64,000 nt of DNA from Amblyomma americanum (taxonomy: Eukaryota > Arthropoda > Arachnida > Ixodida > Ixodidae). Position numbers and translations under genes: made by a program. Each line of letters starts with the position of its first letter. The first letter of the stretch is position 1. The stretch covers positions 620,001 to 684,000 of the forward strand of contig NW_027526485.1 in NCBI RefSeq assembly GCF_052857255.1. The letters are read 5' to 3'. The notes below the pieces were generated by a model. It did not search any database. It saw only the letters and a list, made by a program, of their open reading frames with translations, and was not told where the DNA came from. This document shows positions 31,675 to 44,207 of this stretch, one piece after another.

Positions 31675-34362
31675 TGGACGTTGCTTTGACTCAATCAGAC
31701 AGCGTGGGCTGCAATGGCATTGTGTATGATGCTTTTCATTTGTTTCTCTGCAAGGACTGCACTATCTTTGGCACCATCAAGGAGTGCCATCGCTTCGAGC
31801 AAATTGAAAGCTGCTGTATTCCGCAGCTGTTTTCTCGGCTTCCTAAAACAGTAGGAACCCCTTCCTCTGAGGCCCAGCAGCTACCACCACGTCCACTCTT
31901 TGAAATGCCTGCCTTCGCAGACGCAGTCGCAAGGATTGTGTGTCTTAAATTAGAGGCCTTTGTGCCTATCCCAGTCATATGTCTCTGCCTATCGTGTTAA
32001 TCATCCAGACATTCGTGTAGCAAGAAGTTAGCAATTGGAACCTCAATCCAGCAGTGTGTGTGTTCTTGGTTGCTCAGCTGGCACTGAGGTTCCAACCACC
32101 AGTATCCACCCCCACTGTTTCTCCGGAATCCCGCAGACAACCGACAAAACCGCTTTCACTACTCTCACATAGGCTACATTGCTCGGCACTGCTGCAGACC
32201 CTAGTCGCATCCTTATGGCAACTCCACTAGTCGCTCTCCATGCCTTTCCCCTCCCCACAGTGTCTTCACCCCTAGCTCCCGCCCAGACTTTTCCTGCCGC
32301 TTCTCATCACAAGCTCCACCACAGACCTCGGAGGCATGCTTCTCGCCGATATTTCCTCTTGTTGTCGCTTCTAGGCTGTTCTCTCAATCCCCGCAGTCGC
32401 CTCATTGCGCTCCGATCTGGAAAACTAGCTGATGCAGCCCCCAAAGGTGACGCTGCATATATGCTTTCATGGACACTGGCATGCATGAGTCCGTGATAAG
32501 CTCCAACTTTCACCTCTGTCATCGCAATGTCCTTATTTCTGCGACATTTTGTCTGTGCATTGTGGATACTGGATTTCTTGTTTCTGACGGCCAATGCAGC
32601 GCTCGTGCTGCTACTGCTGGCCACGGCTCCCCAGCTTGTTTGGCTGTTTGACACATGTGCGCCCATGATCTGATTCTCGGTTTAGATTTCCTGTCGGAAT
32701 ATTCGCTTCTCATTGGCTGGTTATAGGAGTACCATCTTGAGGTCTCATTATTCGCTAACTTCCTTGTGGGCTTCCCACCTGTAATATTCTCTGAAGATAA
32801 TGTTTTCCTGCCATCTGAAACTGCATCCTTTGTTGCCCTGTTCCCATTGCGACCGGTTCCTGATGGTGACTATATGGTTGCACCTATTCTCGATATATTG
32901 CTCATCTGCAACGCTGCGCTGCCCCTTACGTTTGCTGCTGTCAAGGCCAACACACTGTTCCTACCAGTTCTGAATTTCAGCGTCTGCCCTTTAGTACTTC
33001 CATCCGCAATCTGTGTGACCATGCTTTCTCGCCTGTCTTGTTGCCAAGTCGCTGCATTAGATGCTACCCTAGTTCGCGGCCCCGATGCCACCCGCCAGCA
33101 TTTCCCTTTCTCAACAGACGTGTTCACTACCATGTAAGCCACTGACCCCTCACCTGCCTAATATTCCCAGCTTCTCACGCTTTTAATCTGCATAAAGCTG
33201 CCCTCGGTCAAGCTGTCACACGTCACATAGGAACTGGTGGTGCCCCTCCTGACTGCTGGCACTCCTACCGTATGTCTCACCCCAAGCGCCAGGTTATCTG
33301 AAACGAGCTAGTAAAGATATTTGCCAAGAACATTATTGAGCCTTCCCGAAGCTCTTGGGACTAACCAATGATCCTCTAAAAGATATGGCTCTTAGCAGTT
33401 CTGCTCGGATTACCAATACCTCAATAATATTAACCAAAAAAGATGTCTAGCCATTGCCACTAATCAATTGCACCCTTGATAGTCTCTAAGGTGCCAAATT
33501 TTTCTCCTTTTCTCCTCCACTGGCCTGTGCTCTGGCTGTAGGCAAATCGCCATGGGTGAACAAGACCGCGAGAAGATGGCATTTGTTGCGCCTGCTGGGC
33601 TGTATGAATTTAAGGTTATACCTTTCGGCTCATGCAATGCCCCTGCCACCTTCAAACACATGATATGCACAAATAGCCCCACCTAGCGCCATAGCAGCAC
33701 TCTTACCGTTATGGTCGCAATATACATTTCACTGGATCTTCGAGACGGGAATACTGCTTTCTCTTACGTAACATTTGCAAAGAACTCTTCCCTTCATTGC
33801 ACTTTGGTTGCTCCCTAGTCTATCTTTCTGCTTCCTATCTTTACTGGTGTACTTTCTGAATATGCCCACGACGTGATTGCCAGTTCCGACCAAGCCCACC
33901 ATCTAGCATGCTCCCGACTACCCGCCTCGCAGAAATCACAGCAGGACTATTACAAACGCCTTCACCACATGGTTTCTTTCACCCCTAGCTACCTTGTCCT
34001 GCTTTGGTCACTATCTCGCTGCATCAGGCTCTCTGTGCGGTGCTAGGTCATTGCCGTCACCTATGAGATCACTCCGGCCTTCTTGGAGACTACCTTCGAC
34101 CTACCTCAACCTGATATTGCGCACCTCTTGTGCCTCAGACCCTACCAATCGCTGTGCCCTGATGTGCCCCAATCTGACTACACTGCGAGTATGTTTGTGC
34201 CCGGAAGGCTATGCTGCGGATAATCAGTGACATCGAAGTGACCGTAGTGTTTCAGTGGCCATGTTCCTGCTCTCAGTGCTCGCTGCTTTTGTGCTCAGTG
34301 CGGGTTCTTTGTTCATTGCCTGCGCACCATGTCCAAATCATCACTGCATCTTTCGTCACGTA
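31675..34362 (+). mobile_element. Ty3/gypsy relic, left-arm copy
   Basis: An old, highly decayed LTR-type element without recognisable LTRs. In order: a gag piece (KECHRFEQIE, then SRLPKTVGT at 31770-31860), a degraded zinc knuckle (HIGYIARHC, ~32168-32194), protease motifs (DTGMHESVIS at ~32467 and ILGLDFLSE at ~32675), RT pieces (AKNIIEPSRSSW at ~33315, GLYEFKVIPFGSCNAPATF at ~33598-33655) and an integrase C-terminal piece (VSFTPSYLVLLWS at ~33971, VTYEITPAFLETT at ~34055). RNase H and the integrase core are missing between 33720 and 33840. It is full of stops. A pogo-like end starts at 34363. Confidence 0.75.
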
Positions 34363-34800
34363 CCGTGTTTACTGTAGTAAGTCAACTTGAATGTAAGTCG
34401 ACCTCCCCGCCGCGAAATTTAATGTCCGAAAGAAAAAAAAGAACGTTCCGCAATGAAAATTTATTATCCAGAAGCTCCCCACTTGTGTCGTTGTCCTCAC
34501 TGGTAGTGCTCTTGTCATCACTGCTGCGGCCCACAACACATTCGTCATTGAGTGAAATTCCACACTTTGCAAACAACTGTATCATGACATCACGTGGAAC
34601 AGCTGCCCATGCCGAGAGTATCCACCCTCACACAGCCGCCCGTGAGGGTGTGTTCAATCACCCTGTTGGCGTAACTTCCCTGCCTTCAAAAAAGCGTCCA
34701 GATTTTGTCCCACGGAAATCTCATTGCATGGCATCACAGTCGAAAATTTTGCGCCACTACCGCCACCACGCCCACACACCACCCATTCAGAAACGTTGAA
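34363..34800 (-). mobile_element. pogo/Tigger-like DNA transposon end, left-arm copy
   Basis: The minus strand codes AWAAVPRDVMIQLFAKCGIS (about 34600-34545), the C-terminal block of pogo/Tigger DDE transposases, followed by a serine/aspartate-rich acidic tail (SDDKSTTSEDNDTS). The element edge lies at about 34363 next to CGTA, with TACCGTGTTTACTGTAG and AAGTCGACC words expected of a terminal repeat. The catalytic core is absent. A 156-residue frame on the opposite strand is a shadow. Confidence 0.65.
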
Positions 34801-37436
34801 CTGGTAGCCACTCGTGAACGTTTTGTTTCTTCAACAAAAATAATGCGCGGCCTGCAGTGAATAAACACCAAATGTTTTTTTGGACCGGAGATCTTATCAT
34901 GATTGACGAAGCACGTGGCTGGCACTCAAGTCAAACTTGCCAACACCAAGACCTGAAGAACAAACCTAATGCTTGAAAAACGCGTATTCAGGACAGAGCT
35001 TAAATCATGGACTCCGAGAGCACAGCACAGGCATTGATTCATTAACAACGTGTGGATTTCTGGCACAAAATTGCAGGCACTGTGAGTTTGAGCCGACCAA
35101 CGGTGCTACACATCTGCTTGGTACGGGAGGCGCCTAGTTACAATGTGAAATCTGTAAAACCTTCCACATTATAGGGAAGGTGAAGATTGTTTAGCAAGCG
35201 ATATATTACTTTGTCACGAAAGGAGTTGGGATATGTCAGTGGCAGTCTGCCTTATGTGTTTAGAAAGCAATATCACTTGTATTTTTCTTGTTTTTCTGTT
35301 AATTCCAGTGCAGTGAACACATGTTCCAATGAACTCTACTTGAGGGTCTTTCATCAAGGTAATAAATTCAGTTATCTTTTTAATGCACCTCCTGTCTGTA
35401 TTTCTTCGTCCCCATCTGAAGTGGTAATCTTTCATTATAGAATGATATTTATGCTATTCAGATATATGTAATATGGGCAGCTTTGGTAGTCCAAAAATTA
35501 TGCTTAGTATATGAAGGATATTGTAGTAAAGTGTTTCTGATAAGACAAGCTGGAGCCCTATAAAGTGCATCAAAATTGCAGGGCAAATGGTTGCTATTGG
35601 ACTTTGCCTCTATAAAAATTCTGCTACCATATCTGGACTCCATCCCACGATCTTAAGCTTTTCTACTACTTGACATACACGGACAAAATTTAGCGCTGAG
35701 GATAGTAGTTAGGCAAGACAACTGCACATATTAACTAGCCTGCACTCTTTCTACCTTCCTTCGATCCATCTTTTCTTTCCGGGAAGTATTTACTCATGAA
35801 AGAGATGACTAAAATCAATGATTTGCAAACTGACCAGCACATGCTCATAGCAAATGCACCCTTGAGTTAATTTTTAATCTGTGACCTGGTTTGGCTCCAC
35901 TGCGCAGCAAATTTAGCGAAGTATAGCCAAATTTTTGAGGGACTAAAGTTTTTCATGTATTTCTGCCATGTTAATATGAAAATTTGCAGTGTAGACTATG
36001 GCAAAGTGGAAATTCACAGATCCTTTTAGTGTTAATTTATTCCCGCCATGTCACCATAGGCAATGATCAAGACAAAACCTCATTTTCCCCAGCCATATGT
36101 TTCCTTTCCTGTACATTGAAATTTTAATGAAAGTATGTATAAACGCGATGATGATGCCTTCATTTTATGTTTTGTGCTTTCCAATGCGAAAGTGGTCCGT
36201 CGATGCGCCTTACCATTTGTTACATTGTAAGAATGACTGTGAAGGAAACTTTCTATGCAGAATTTGCCATATCGAACGCCACCTTCAGCACGTATTCGTC
36301 GACTGAGTACAAATATGCAGTACCAGCTAGCTTACAGTACATTACCATTCATACTAGAAAATACATATGTTACATCATGAGACGTCATTGTGCATCTTAT
36401 TACCCGCTCAGCACTTCAGAAAGCATCAAATTACGATAAATAAAATGACCTTCCTGGTGGCGCAGTTGGGCCTTCCAAAATTTTAACCAATTACAACTTC
36501 ACTGCAAACTACTGTACACAGAAGCGACCTGAAAATTTTTTTGTTAGCATATTTATTGTTTTTTCTCACAATTATTTATTGCAGACAACTTGATTTATGA
36601 AGTTTTTTTGAGGAACCTAGTGTACATTATTAAGAAGCCACAACTGTTTATAATATTTATTTTGCATACAGCAGAAACAGATCATTGTTTCGCTGCAGTC
36701 TTTATAACTTTTCCTTTATTTTTTGTTCACATCTATGTCATTGCTTCGCAATGCCATTACCTTGATATGCCATTGCCAGCCTTATTCTAATATTCTTGAT
36801 GGTTTGAAGGAGACTGCACATTGCAAATCTAGAAACTCACTGAAACACCCAGGTTAGGGAAGTAAATACTTAGGTATAATATATAGTTTGGCGCCAGCAG
36901 CTCTCGAGAAATATGGCTAGCTGTCTTGCGATCTATGACAGTGTAGCGGCACTAAATTGCCATCATAAGTGTTGCGCCGTCTCGGCTTGCAACACGCGCT
37001 AGCTCAGGCTGCGCGGAGCCACGCGCTAAGGAAAATAAGAGCAGTTTCACACCTGGTTCTTAGCTTATTTTCTTCGTCCGCGTCGCACTCGTCTAATTTG
37101 TAGGGGTCTCTACAGTCTCCGCCGCCCTAAACTATATAGAGACGGACCCTCCAGCACACCTGTCACAGTGGTTCTCTTGGATAAATTTTAACACATAATA
37201 TGATTCACATTTCCGTTTTCTATACTGCGTGAACATCACTGAGTACATTCTGAATATAAGGTGTGAACTAGCCTCTAAGAACATTAATTTTCATGCAATT
37301 GAGTGCTGCAAACTGAGCTGTTCATTCTGCAATTTTGCCATGCTTAGTATGCTTATATTATTTTTTTGTAATAATCTACTTAATCTGATTAGCATCTGCC
37401 GAGCAGTGTTTCTAAGCACCTCATGCTATTATAGGA
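34801..37436. other. unassigned AT-rich arm sequence
   Basis: 2.6 kb with no recognised domain. The largest frames (up to 94 residues) have no signature, and their mirrors in 54060-56690 match only because of the duplication. A GC-rich island at about 36960-37135 contains complementary words (GGAAAATAAGAGC and GCTTATTTTCTTC). Confidence 0.4.
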
Positions 37437-37790
37437 ACAATGAATAACTGCGCAAAAAGGATGGGACAAGAGAGAAGAATCATACAAAAAGAGCGTGAAG
37501 TTATCGAAGCCTTAAAAATCACGAAATTAGGGCCTGACAAATGTGTTAGCCAGGCTTCCATACACCTGTACCGCGAGGGGTTGGAGATTCTTGGTTTGAC
37601 GTGATGATTATGGCTTTTGTCTTTGCGGTTGGTGCGCATGCGCTTTGTTGCCGAAGGAAGGAGGCGTTGGTGCAATAAACCAGTTGTTAGTCTGCGCTTG
37701 CCTCGTGTGATTCTTCTCTCTTGTCCCGTCCTTTTGGCGCGGTTATTCATTGTCTCCATAATTTCGTACCAACTAGCCCCTCACCGCACT
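37437..37790 (+). mobile_element. Penelope-like element tail with inverted repeats, left-arm copy
   Basis: 46-bp inverted repeats (37437-37482 and about 37708-37753, 43 of 46 matching) enclose a coding remnant. The frame 37491-37604 reads EREVIEALKITKLGPDKCVS and ends soon after, which matches the last segment of PLE endonuclease proteins (compare REIIEARSILRAGNKCVSVAS at 46.5 kb). Downstream, TACCAACTAGCCC at ~37769 is the shared terminal word. The mirror is 53700-54058. Confidence 0.7.
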
Positions 37791-38289
37791 CTTTTAGATT
37801 ACACCTCATGCTGCAGTGAAAGTAGCAGTAATCATCTGCGCCACCCCAAGTGGCATCCTATCCATTTCTGTTCATCTGTTGTTTTTGTTCAGTTGCTGGG
37901 CTATCATTGCGGCATATTTAACACACAAATTTTGTCAGCTCTGATTGCTCATTAAAATTTTGAGTAGTGGAGTACACGTCTTGTTGACAACTAGAAAAGA
38001 CTGAAAAATCACAGCTGAATTGAGATCATGCTACAGATTTCTGAATTATTATTCTGTGCATTGACTTAATGGCTTACCGTGTCAACTGTTGACGAAGATA
38101 TGACCGTTATGTAACATCTTTGCGGAGAGTTAGTGCATGATCCTGCAAACTGCCGGGATTCTGCAAATAGTATGCAAAATGATTTCCTTACCCCATACAA
38201 AGCAAACACAGTTAACAAAATTTGCACTTTGGCGTTTGAGCGAGGAGCTTGCTACAAATTGGTGTTTCAGTCAATCTAACATCCTAAAT
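37791..38289. other. unassigned arm sequence
   Basis: No gene or named repeat recognised between the PLE tail and the GCCCAA-rich block. Confidence 0.35.
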
Positions 38290-39260
38290 GATCGTAGGCG
38301 AGCCCAACTTGGGCGGCCCCTGTGATACCCCAGTGGATGCCACAAGGGCTCTGCACGGGCTATACAAGCTGGGCTGAGGCCCTATAATACCCGTATAGGG
38401 TCTCGGTGAAGTAGCTGGGCTGCCTGCAGAAAGAACGCGGGCAGGCCCAACTTGCATGGCCCACTTAATACCCTTGCGGGTCTCACATGGGTCCTGGAGG
38501 GGCAAACCGGTGCATGTTTCCATGTAATACACATACATGGCGCTTTGGTAGGTATATGCTTGGGCTAACTTGGTGTGGACCAGCGCTATGGGATGATAGG
38601 CGGAATGCCGAAGTTGGGCTTTCCCCTAGTTTTCCTGCACTGAGCCCAACTCGTTTTCAAGTTTGAATTGTTGCTGGCAAGGGACATATGCGGGCTGAAC
38701 TTGGCAGCATGGCTCACATTGCCCCATAATTACCAATATGGGGCCCTAGTTGGCTTCTCATGGGCCAGCCCAAATTGTCTGCCCACATGATGCCCACAAG
38801 GGTCCAAGCTGGGCACAAGATGGGCTGTCCAAATTAGGGCTGCCCGTCATGTTGCTCTGTATAGCCCAGTTCTGCATCAAATCAGCCCGATCATAGCCGC
38901 TTAAGGCCCCATTCGGGTTCTTTTGGGGATAAAAACAACTTTAGCCCCTTTAACGCCCATGTTGGACCAATTGTGGTGATAGGCGGGCTGCCCAAGTTGG
39001 GCTTGGCCCCAGTTTTTTTGCACGGAGCCCAACTCGTTTTCAAGTTTGCCCTAATGTTGCCGGGAAGGAACCTGTGCGGGCTGAACTTGGCAGCTTGGGC
39101 TCACATTGCCCCAAAATTACCAATATGGGGCCCTAATTGGCTTGTCATGGGCCAGCCCAAATTGTCATTGCCCACATGATGCCCGCAAGGGTCCAAGCTG
39201 GGTTAAAAAGGGGTTTCCCAAGCCCACGATGCCCACATGGGGCCCAGATGGGCCCTAAAC
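38290..39260. repeat. GCCCAA/TTGGGC-rich tandem repeat block, left-arm copy
   Basis: Nearly 1 kb filled with GCCCAA, TTGGGC, GGGCCC and CCAATATGGGG words. Two long imperfect units start at about 38590 and 38975. Shared landmarks (AGCCCAACTCGTTTTCAAG; ATTACCAATATGGGGCCC; GCCCACATGATGCCC) are displaced by 383-387 bp. A third, more diverged segment lies at 38290-38560. No reading frame is conserved between the units, so it is non-coding tandem DNA. The mirror is 52230-53205. Confidence 0.8.
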
Positions 39261-40656
39261 GCTGTGCTACTTGGGTCGTTATCAGTACGAGGGCAACACT
39301 TGTGTGTAACTGGAGCGATCGGTAGCTAAGCAGGCAGCGGTATGTAGAGGACGATTTTTCGAAACCTGTGTGAGGGCAGGTTGCACCCTGCGAGCAAAGG
39401 ATATGTGCAATTTCATTCTTTTGTGCTAGGCTCGTGTTTTCTTTTTTTTGCTATCTGAAAGCGAAGTAATGCTTTGATGCTGAGAAGGTGGATGTTCGTC
39501 GTGGCATCGAGCATTCGACGGCACCCGGCGCGCTTGTTTATTCTACCTGCATGCACCTTTTTAGAAATGCTGAATTGATTGTAGCGCTGGTAACATTTTT
39601 TTATGTCACTGTTAGTTTCAAGCCAAAGGTGCACAACTAATAGGATTGGAAACACACTTCACACGATATAAAACAGCCGAAAACAGGAAGCAGTTGTTGA
39701 ATTGGTCAACAGGATGTCGAGATCCCTTAACTGTGTGCGTGGTGAGGGGTTCCAAATGATATAGCCACAATGGTATGGGATTGAATTATCTCTATTCGCC
39801 GACTCGACTTGACTGTACTCCCCGACTCCTGCAAATATTCCAGGTTTCGAGCTCCTCGAAGAGCACATGGCCGGTCACTGGCAGTGAGTTCTTCTTTGGT
39901 TAAAGCGATATGTGATGATCATGATACTGACAAGTGGCTTGCGACTTGCCTCGAATAACCATTCTCTTAGCCGACATGAAAGTAGTTTTGTCTGAAATTC
40001 GGCCGACATCTGTTTTGTACATCCAATTTCTTACTGACTAAAGCTCAGCGGAAGGACTTTGTATTTTTATGTTATTAAAGCGCATCGATAGAGTCATACT
40101 TCGTTAACAGTCATTATTTTCGGAGTAGATTCAGCATCAACCGCTTCAGTTTTTACCAGTACAGCCACGTTTCCATGGCACATGCAGAAAAAAATACTCA
40201 CGTGGGAGAAAAGATGTTCAAATGCGCCCAGAGCATACCGGCGTTTTAGGGTTGAAGGATATGTTAAAAGCGGAATACGCACTGCGATACTACAGGACAA
40301 TACAGACGGACAAGCCATTCTCAAGAGGCGCTAGTGCTAGTTCACAGGAGCCTGGATCCGACGCGGCAATGCTTCATTCTATTTCTTTAGGAAAATGCAC
40401 CGCCACAAAAAGCAACACGCCAACGTGCTCTACAGCTCCTACCGAAATGACCTTTTTATCGGCTTCGCTGATACACGGCCGTATCACGTGACTCTTCAGG
40501 ACCAGTGGGTTCAATACGTGCTGTTATCTAATACAGTGAAGAAAAGGTAACATGAAAATAATATATATTATCAAGGTTTCTTCAGTGCAATAAAAACAAG
40601 CGCCCCTTTTATCTTTGATTGTTTTCTTCAAGCTTCGAACGCAGTAAGTTTGGCTT
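39261..40656. other. unassigned arm sequence
   Basis: No domain recognised. The frames of up to 89 residues have no signature. Mirrored at about 50840-52230. Confidence 0.4.
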
Positions 40657-40920
40657 CAAACGTCTGTTATTATTTATGGTTTAGGAGGTTTAACGTCCCA
40701 AAGTGACTGAGGTTATGAGAGACGCCGTAGTGAAGGGCTCTCGAATTTTTGACCACCTGGGGTTCTTTAACGTGCACTGACTTCGCACAGTACACGGACC
40801 TCTAGAATTTCGCCTCCATCGAAATTCGACAGCTGCGGCAGGGATCGAACCCTCGTCTTTCAGACCAGCAGGCGAGCGCCATAACCACTCAGCCACCGCG
40901 GCGGCTCCAAACGTCGGTTA
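40657..40920 (-). repeat. second tRNA-derived SINE family, left-arm copy with target duplications
   Basis: Minus-strand SINE (40670-40907). A box TGGCTGAGTGG is at 40885-40895 and B box GGTTCGATCCC at ~40841-40851. A core CACGTTAAAGAACCCCAGGT is related to the Ruka core but followed by a different 3' end (GGGACGTTAAACCTCC). It is flanked by 13-bp duplications with one mismatch (CAAACGTCTGTTA and CAAACGTCGGTTA). The head is not a credible tRNA gene, because it runs straight into the SINE body. Confidence 0.85.
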
Positions 40921-41759
40921 ATCACTGTCCATTGCAAATAACTGTGGCTTTCCGAAGCGCATGGAGCTTGTGCTATTCAGTACAGGACAAAGGCAGAGGC
41001 AATCGAATAAATGCTGCACCAACAAATGAAAATAGTTAAGAACAGCTTTGACTTTATTGTTATGTAGTCAAGTTCTCACTCAGGTTTCTCACTTAGGTAA
41101 TAATCCATGACCCATGATTAGAATCCATGATACAGTATCGAGTATCCCGGGCTTGTAACTGATATATTTTTCAGGAGTACAATTCTTTATGGAATCGGCT
41201 TACGGTATTGAAAGCAGTTTTTTTTACGTATCGCGCCCAGTACTTCATCAAGGAATGCGTGTGCTGAAAGAAAGCATCGCAAGCAGGGAATTTTATCAAG
41301 AAAGAACTTAACGTGCACTTGTCCCTAGGCATGCGTATAATACAGCGCGGGAATACCGCACCTATGTAAAGAAGACAGACAAGCTACCGCCAGCAATGTG
41401 CAGCTAGTTGCTTAATAGTGGCCCGAAAATCGGTTTTTATCAATATTGAAGAAATAAAAAAATTAGTTCCAATAAATTACATCACTTGAGCTTATAAAAG
41501 CAGTATACTTTAAAGTTTCTTTTTTTTTCTGTGGAAGGTGCAGGGCAACAGGCTTGTACAGCATGACCCATTGGCGAAGCGAATTATACTAACGCTTCAC
41601 TAGCATTTTCCAGGCTAGGGTTGTTTGCAAGAAATTTTCGACGAAATTAACGGCTCAGCATGAAAACAAAGTTTAATAACGATATGAACAAAACTTGTAA
41701 AAGTCTTTTGAACAAACTGAGGTGCTGTATTTACAGAGATGGGCCCTTCGGTAAATTTC
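40921..41759. other. unassigned arm sequence
   Basis: AT-rich, with no gene seen. Mirrored at 49736-50575. Confidence 0.4.
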
Positions 41760-42410
41760 GGAAATAGCTCAATTAAGGTTAGCCTTCATGCAGCGTGACA
41801 TTTCGGTTCGTGTGGACCCCAGTAGGCGGTGACACGTGAAATGCAAAGCAGCATGGGCGTGACCTTGCAGTGGCAGGAGGGGGGAAATTCGAGCCGTTCT
41901 CATTAGCAGGAGTACCCAGCCGCTCCGAAACCGTTACGCGCTCGAGCGGCTTTTAAGTGTCGGGAAGCCCTCAATTCAAGCTGAAGGACCAGGCGGGACC
42001 AGGACACCAAGGAGGAAATTCTGAGGAGACCACGTGTGAGTACCGCAGCTTTTCACAGCTCACTTACCTTCGCGTCGTTTGGGTTCCACTTGCGGCCTAG
42101 AGCCTTCGAGTTGATGCGCAATTTTGTAGGAAGAAATAACATCCACAGTTACGAACTGCGTGGAAAAGGCTGCAAAAAACGGAGGAAGAGTCCTGAAACA
42201 TGCGTCATCATTTTATTTTATGACTCGTGTTTGAAGTACTCTACCGTCAACTCAATGCATGCTCTAAACCTGTGGCGGCAAGAGTAAGAGAAACAATCAA
42301 AGCTCTTTCGCGTGCACCCGCTATAATTATCATGTTTAATACCGCCGTCGCCATCGTCCGAACCAGTAAAAGCTTGCCCGCTACTGTGAAGCGCGTAGTT
42401 CGCAAGTGGG
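41760..42410 (-). repeat. uncharacterised interspersed repeat, left-arm copy
   Basis: Inverted partner of 49085-49735 and homologous to 19935-20640. No long frame is conserved with the 20-kb copy. Minus-strand splice-like signals (a pyrimidine tract with CAG, then AAG-GTAAGTGAG about 200 bp on) are present in the arm copies. Confidence 0.65.
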
Positions 42411-44188
42411 ACTGCCTGAATCGTTGCACCTATCGGAAATAAAGTGAGAATAAAATTAAAAGCTGACAAATATCGAGTCTTGTAGAAAATAATAATTGAG
42501 GAGAACGCATACAGTTTTGTAGTGCACCGGTGACTCGAACCTAAGTGATGAATGGGTGCGTAAAACCCGCATTGCTTTAAGGTGTGAAAGTAAAAGTGCG
42601 TTTGTTGATACTACAATAATTGAAGCCGATGTCGAGGGAGCCGCATCAAACCACGCATTTTTTTCTGTTAGGTAAACGCGCCTATGTTTTTCTTTTCGCT
42701 GTGGATGGACAAGAGAAAATTTCATGCTATACAGACGTTTTTATTTCTATAATGTACTGGATCACACCAAGAGTAGAAAAGCCTTTCGATTTGGTCAACG
42801 ACTACGTAAGCACTGGGTGGGGTGTTAACATTGGCAATATTAAAACCCAAGTTATTCAGCCATCGCGTGCCAGCTTACACAAATATTGTGCGAATAAATG
42901 TTGCGACAGGTAAGAACAAGGTTTAAAATGGGGTGTGTTAAGAAGTAACTTCAACGAATGTTATAAGAGATACGCGTTATCTCGAATTGGTTTTCCACCT
43001 TCCACTTGCGCAATCCAGGAATTTTGAAACCCGCCGAGTCCTATCATTAGCCAAGAATACCTATGCTAGGGTAGTAGTACAGTCCATCCTCACGATAGAT
43101 GAAGTATTGACATCGACATAAGAGAAATAACTAAGGAATGACGACTCTTGTTGGAAGCTCGGCTAACACTGGCTATAACGAATCTGCGGCTATCATGAAG
43201 GAATCACTGGTCCCTATTGTCTTCGCTATAATGAGGTTGACTGTATTTTCTTTATACCCCAGTGCGATTACGAAAGTAGAAGAAGTGGTTGAGACCAATC
43301 TATTCAGTATTTTCGGCGGCAACGTAGTTTCTGTTATTTGTTTTCACAGCAATTTAAAAAAAAAAAGATTGTAGAATATCAAAGAGATCTCGTGCACTAT
43401 GCGCTAGAGTACTGCAGCCTGCGAAACCGAGTTTTGAATGACTTAACGGGTGTGCTGACCGCGTCGATGTGAGCGCACGCTACTGAATCTAAATTTGTCC
43501 ACCAGTGGTATACGCACAAAGAAAAAGTTGCTATGGCAGACTTCAACAACTGAACTGCACCCATTTGGTTTCGCCTTCTCTTTTAGTATATGCGATCGCC
43601 GAATAAATTCTATGCTGCAGCCGGCTTTACATTGCCTTGCGGTAATTCTTCTTCTATGGTGTCTGAAAAACCGCGAAAAGCACTCGACAGCAAGTAGCTG
43701 GCAGGTCCGAAACAAACCATGAAAGTCATGAAGGGGCCCGAGGTAGCCGACGCCGGGTTCGTTTTTTCTGTCTCCGGAGGTCGGAGCCCGTTGCGTTTGG
43801 TGGATGGTCGGGCATTCCTTCATCAGGGCCGCCCCATTGGGCCATCTTGACGCCCTCCCTGTCCTGGAAGGCAGGCCAGTAATGGAGTCGAGGTATATTA
43901 AGGGTCAGAGCAAAAAACTCGCTGTCCCCATTTCCATCCCAATACCCATCACGCATTTAACCTATCCTCTCCGCTACGTCGCAGGGGAGATCAGGGGAGT
44001 ATCCCCGGCCCACTTCCCTTGGGCTTGGGTCGCTACCTAGCTTCCCCCCACCCCCTCATTCTTCGATTTTCGCCACATACGGGTGGTAAAAATAAATCCT
44101 TGCCTTCGGGCCTTTCCATTTGTCTTCAGATGGCATTAAGCATTGTGCACGTTAGTGGTGTAAGCAGGGGCTTTATTTGTCAATCTTT
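42411..44188. other. unassigned inner arm sequence
   Basis: No recognised domain. The 126-residue minus-strand frame at 43443-43823 is mirrored with one residue change, but it has no signature and a lysine/arginine-rich, low-similarity look. A GC-rich, Pro-rich stretch and an AATAAA lie at 44040-44100. Possibly an old transposon 3' end. Confidence 0.35.
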
Positions 44189-44207
44189 TTAGGTTGCCCC
44201 AACCTAA
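44189..44207. repeat. short hairpin at the inner boundary of the left arm
   Basis: TTAGGTTG-CCC-CAACCTAA is an 8-bp perfect stem with a 3-nt loop. Homology between the arms ends exactly at its last base. Confidence 0.85.

Noticed and set aside
34329..34799. 156-residue serine-rich plus-strand frame (mirrored at 56692-57162)
   Set aside because: The opposite strand codes a recognisable pogo/Tigger transposase C-terminus, so this frame is its shadow.
38284..39325. Short frames in the GCCCAA-rich block
   Set aside because: They differ between the tandem units and have no domain. They follow from the repeat composition.
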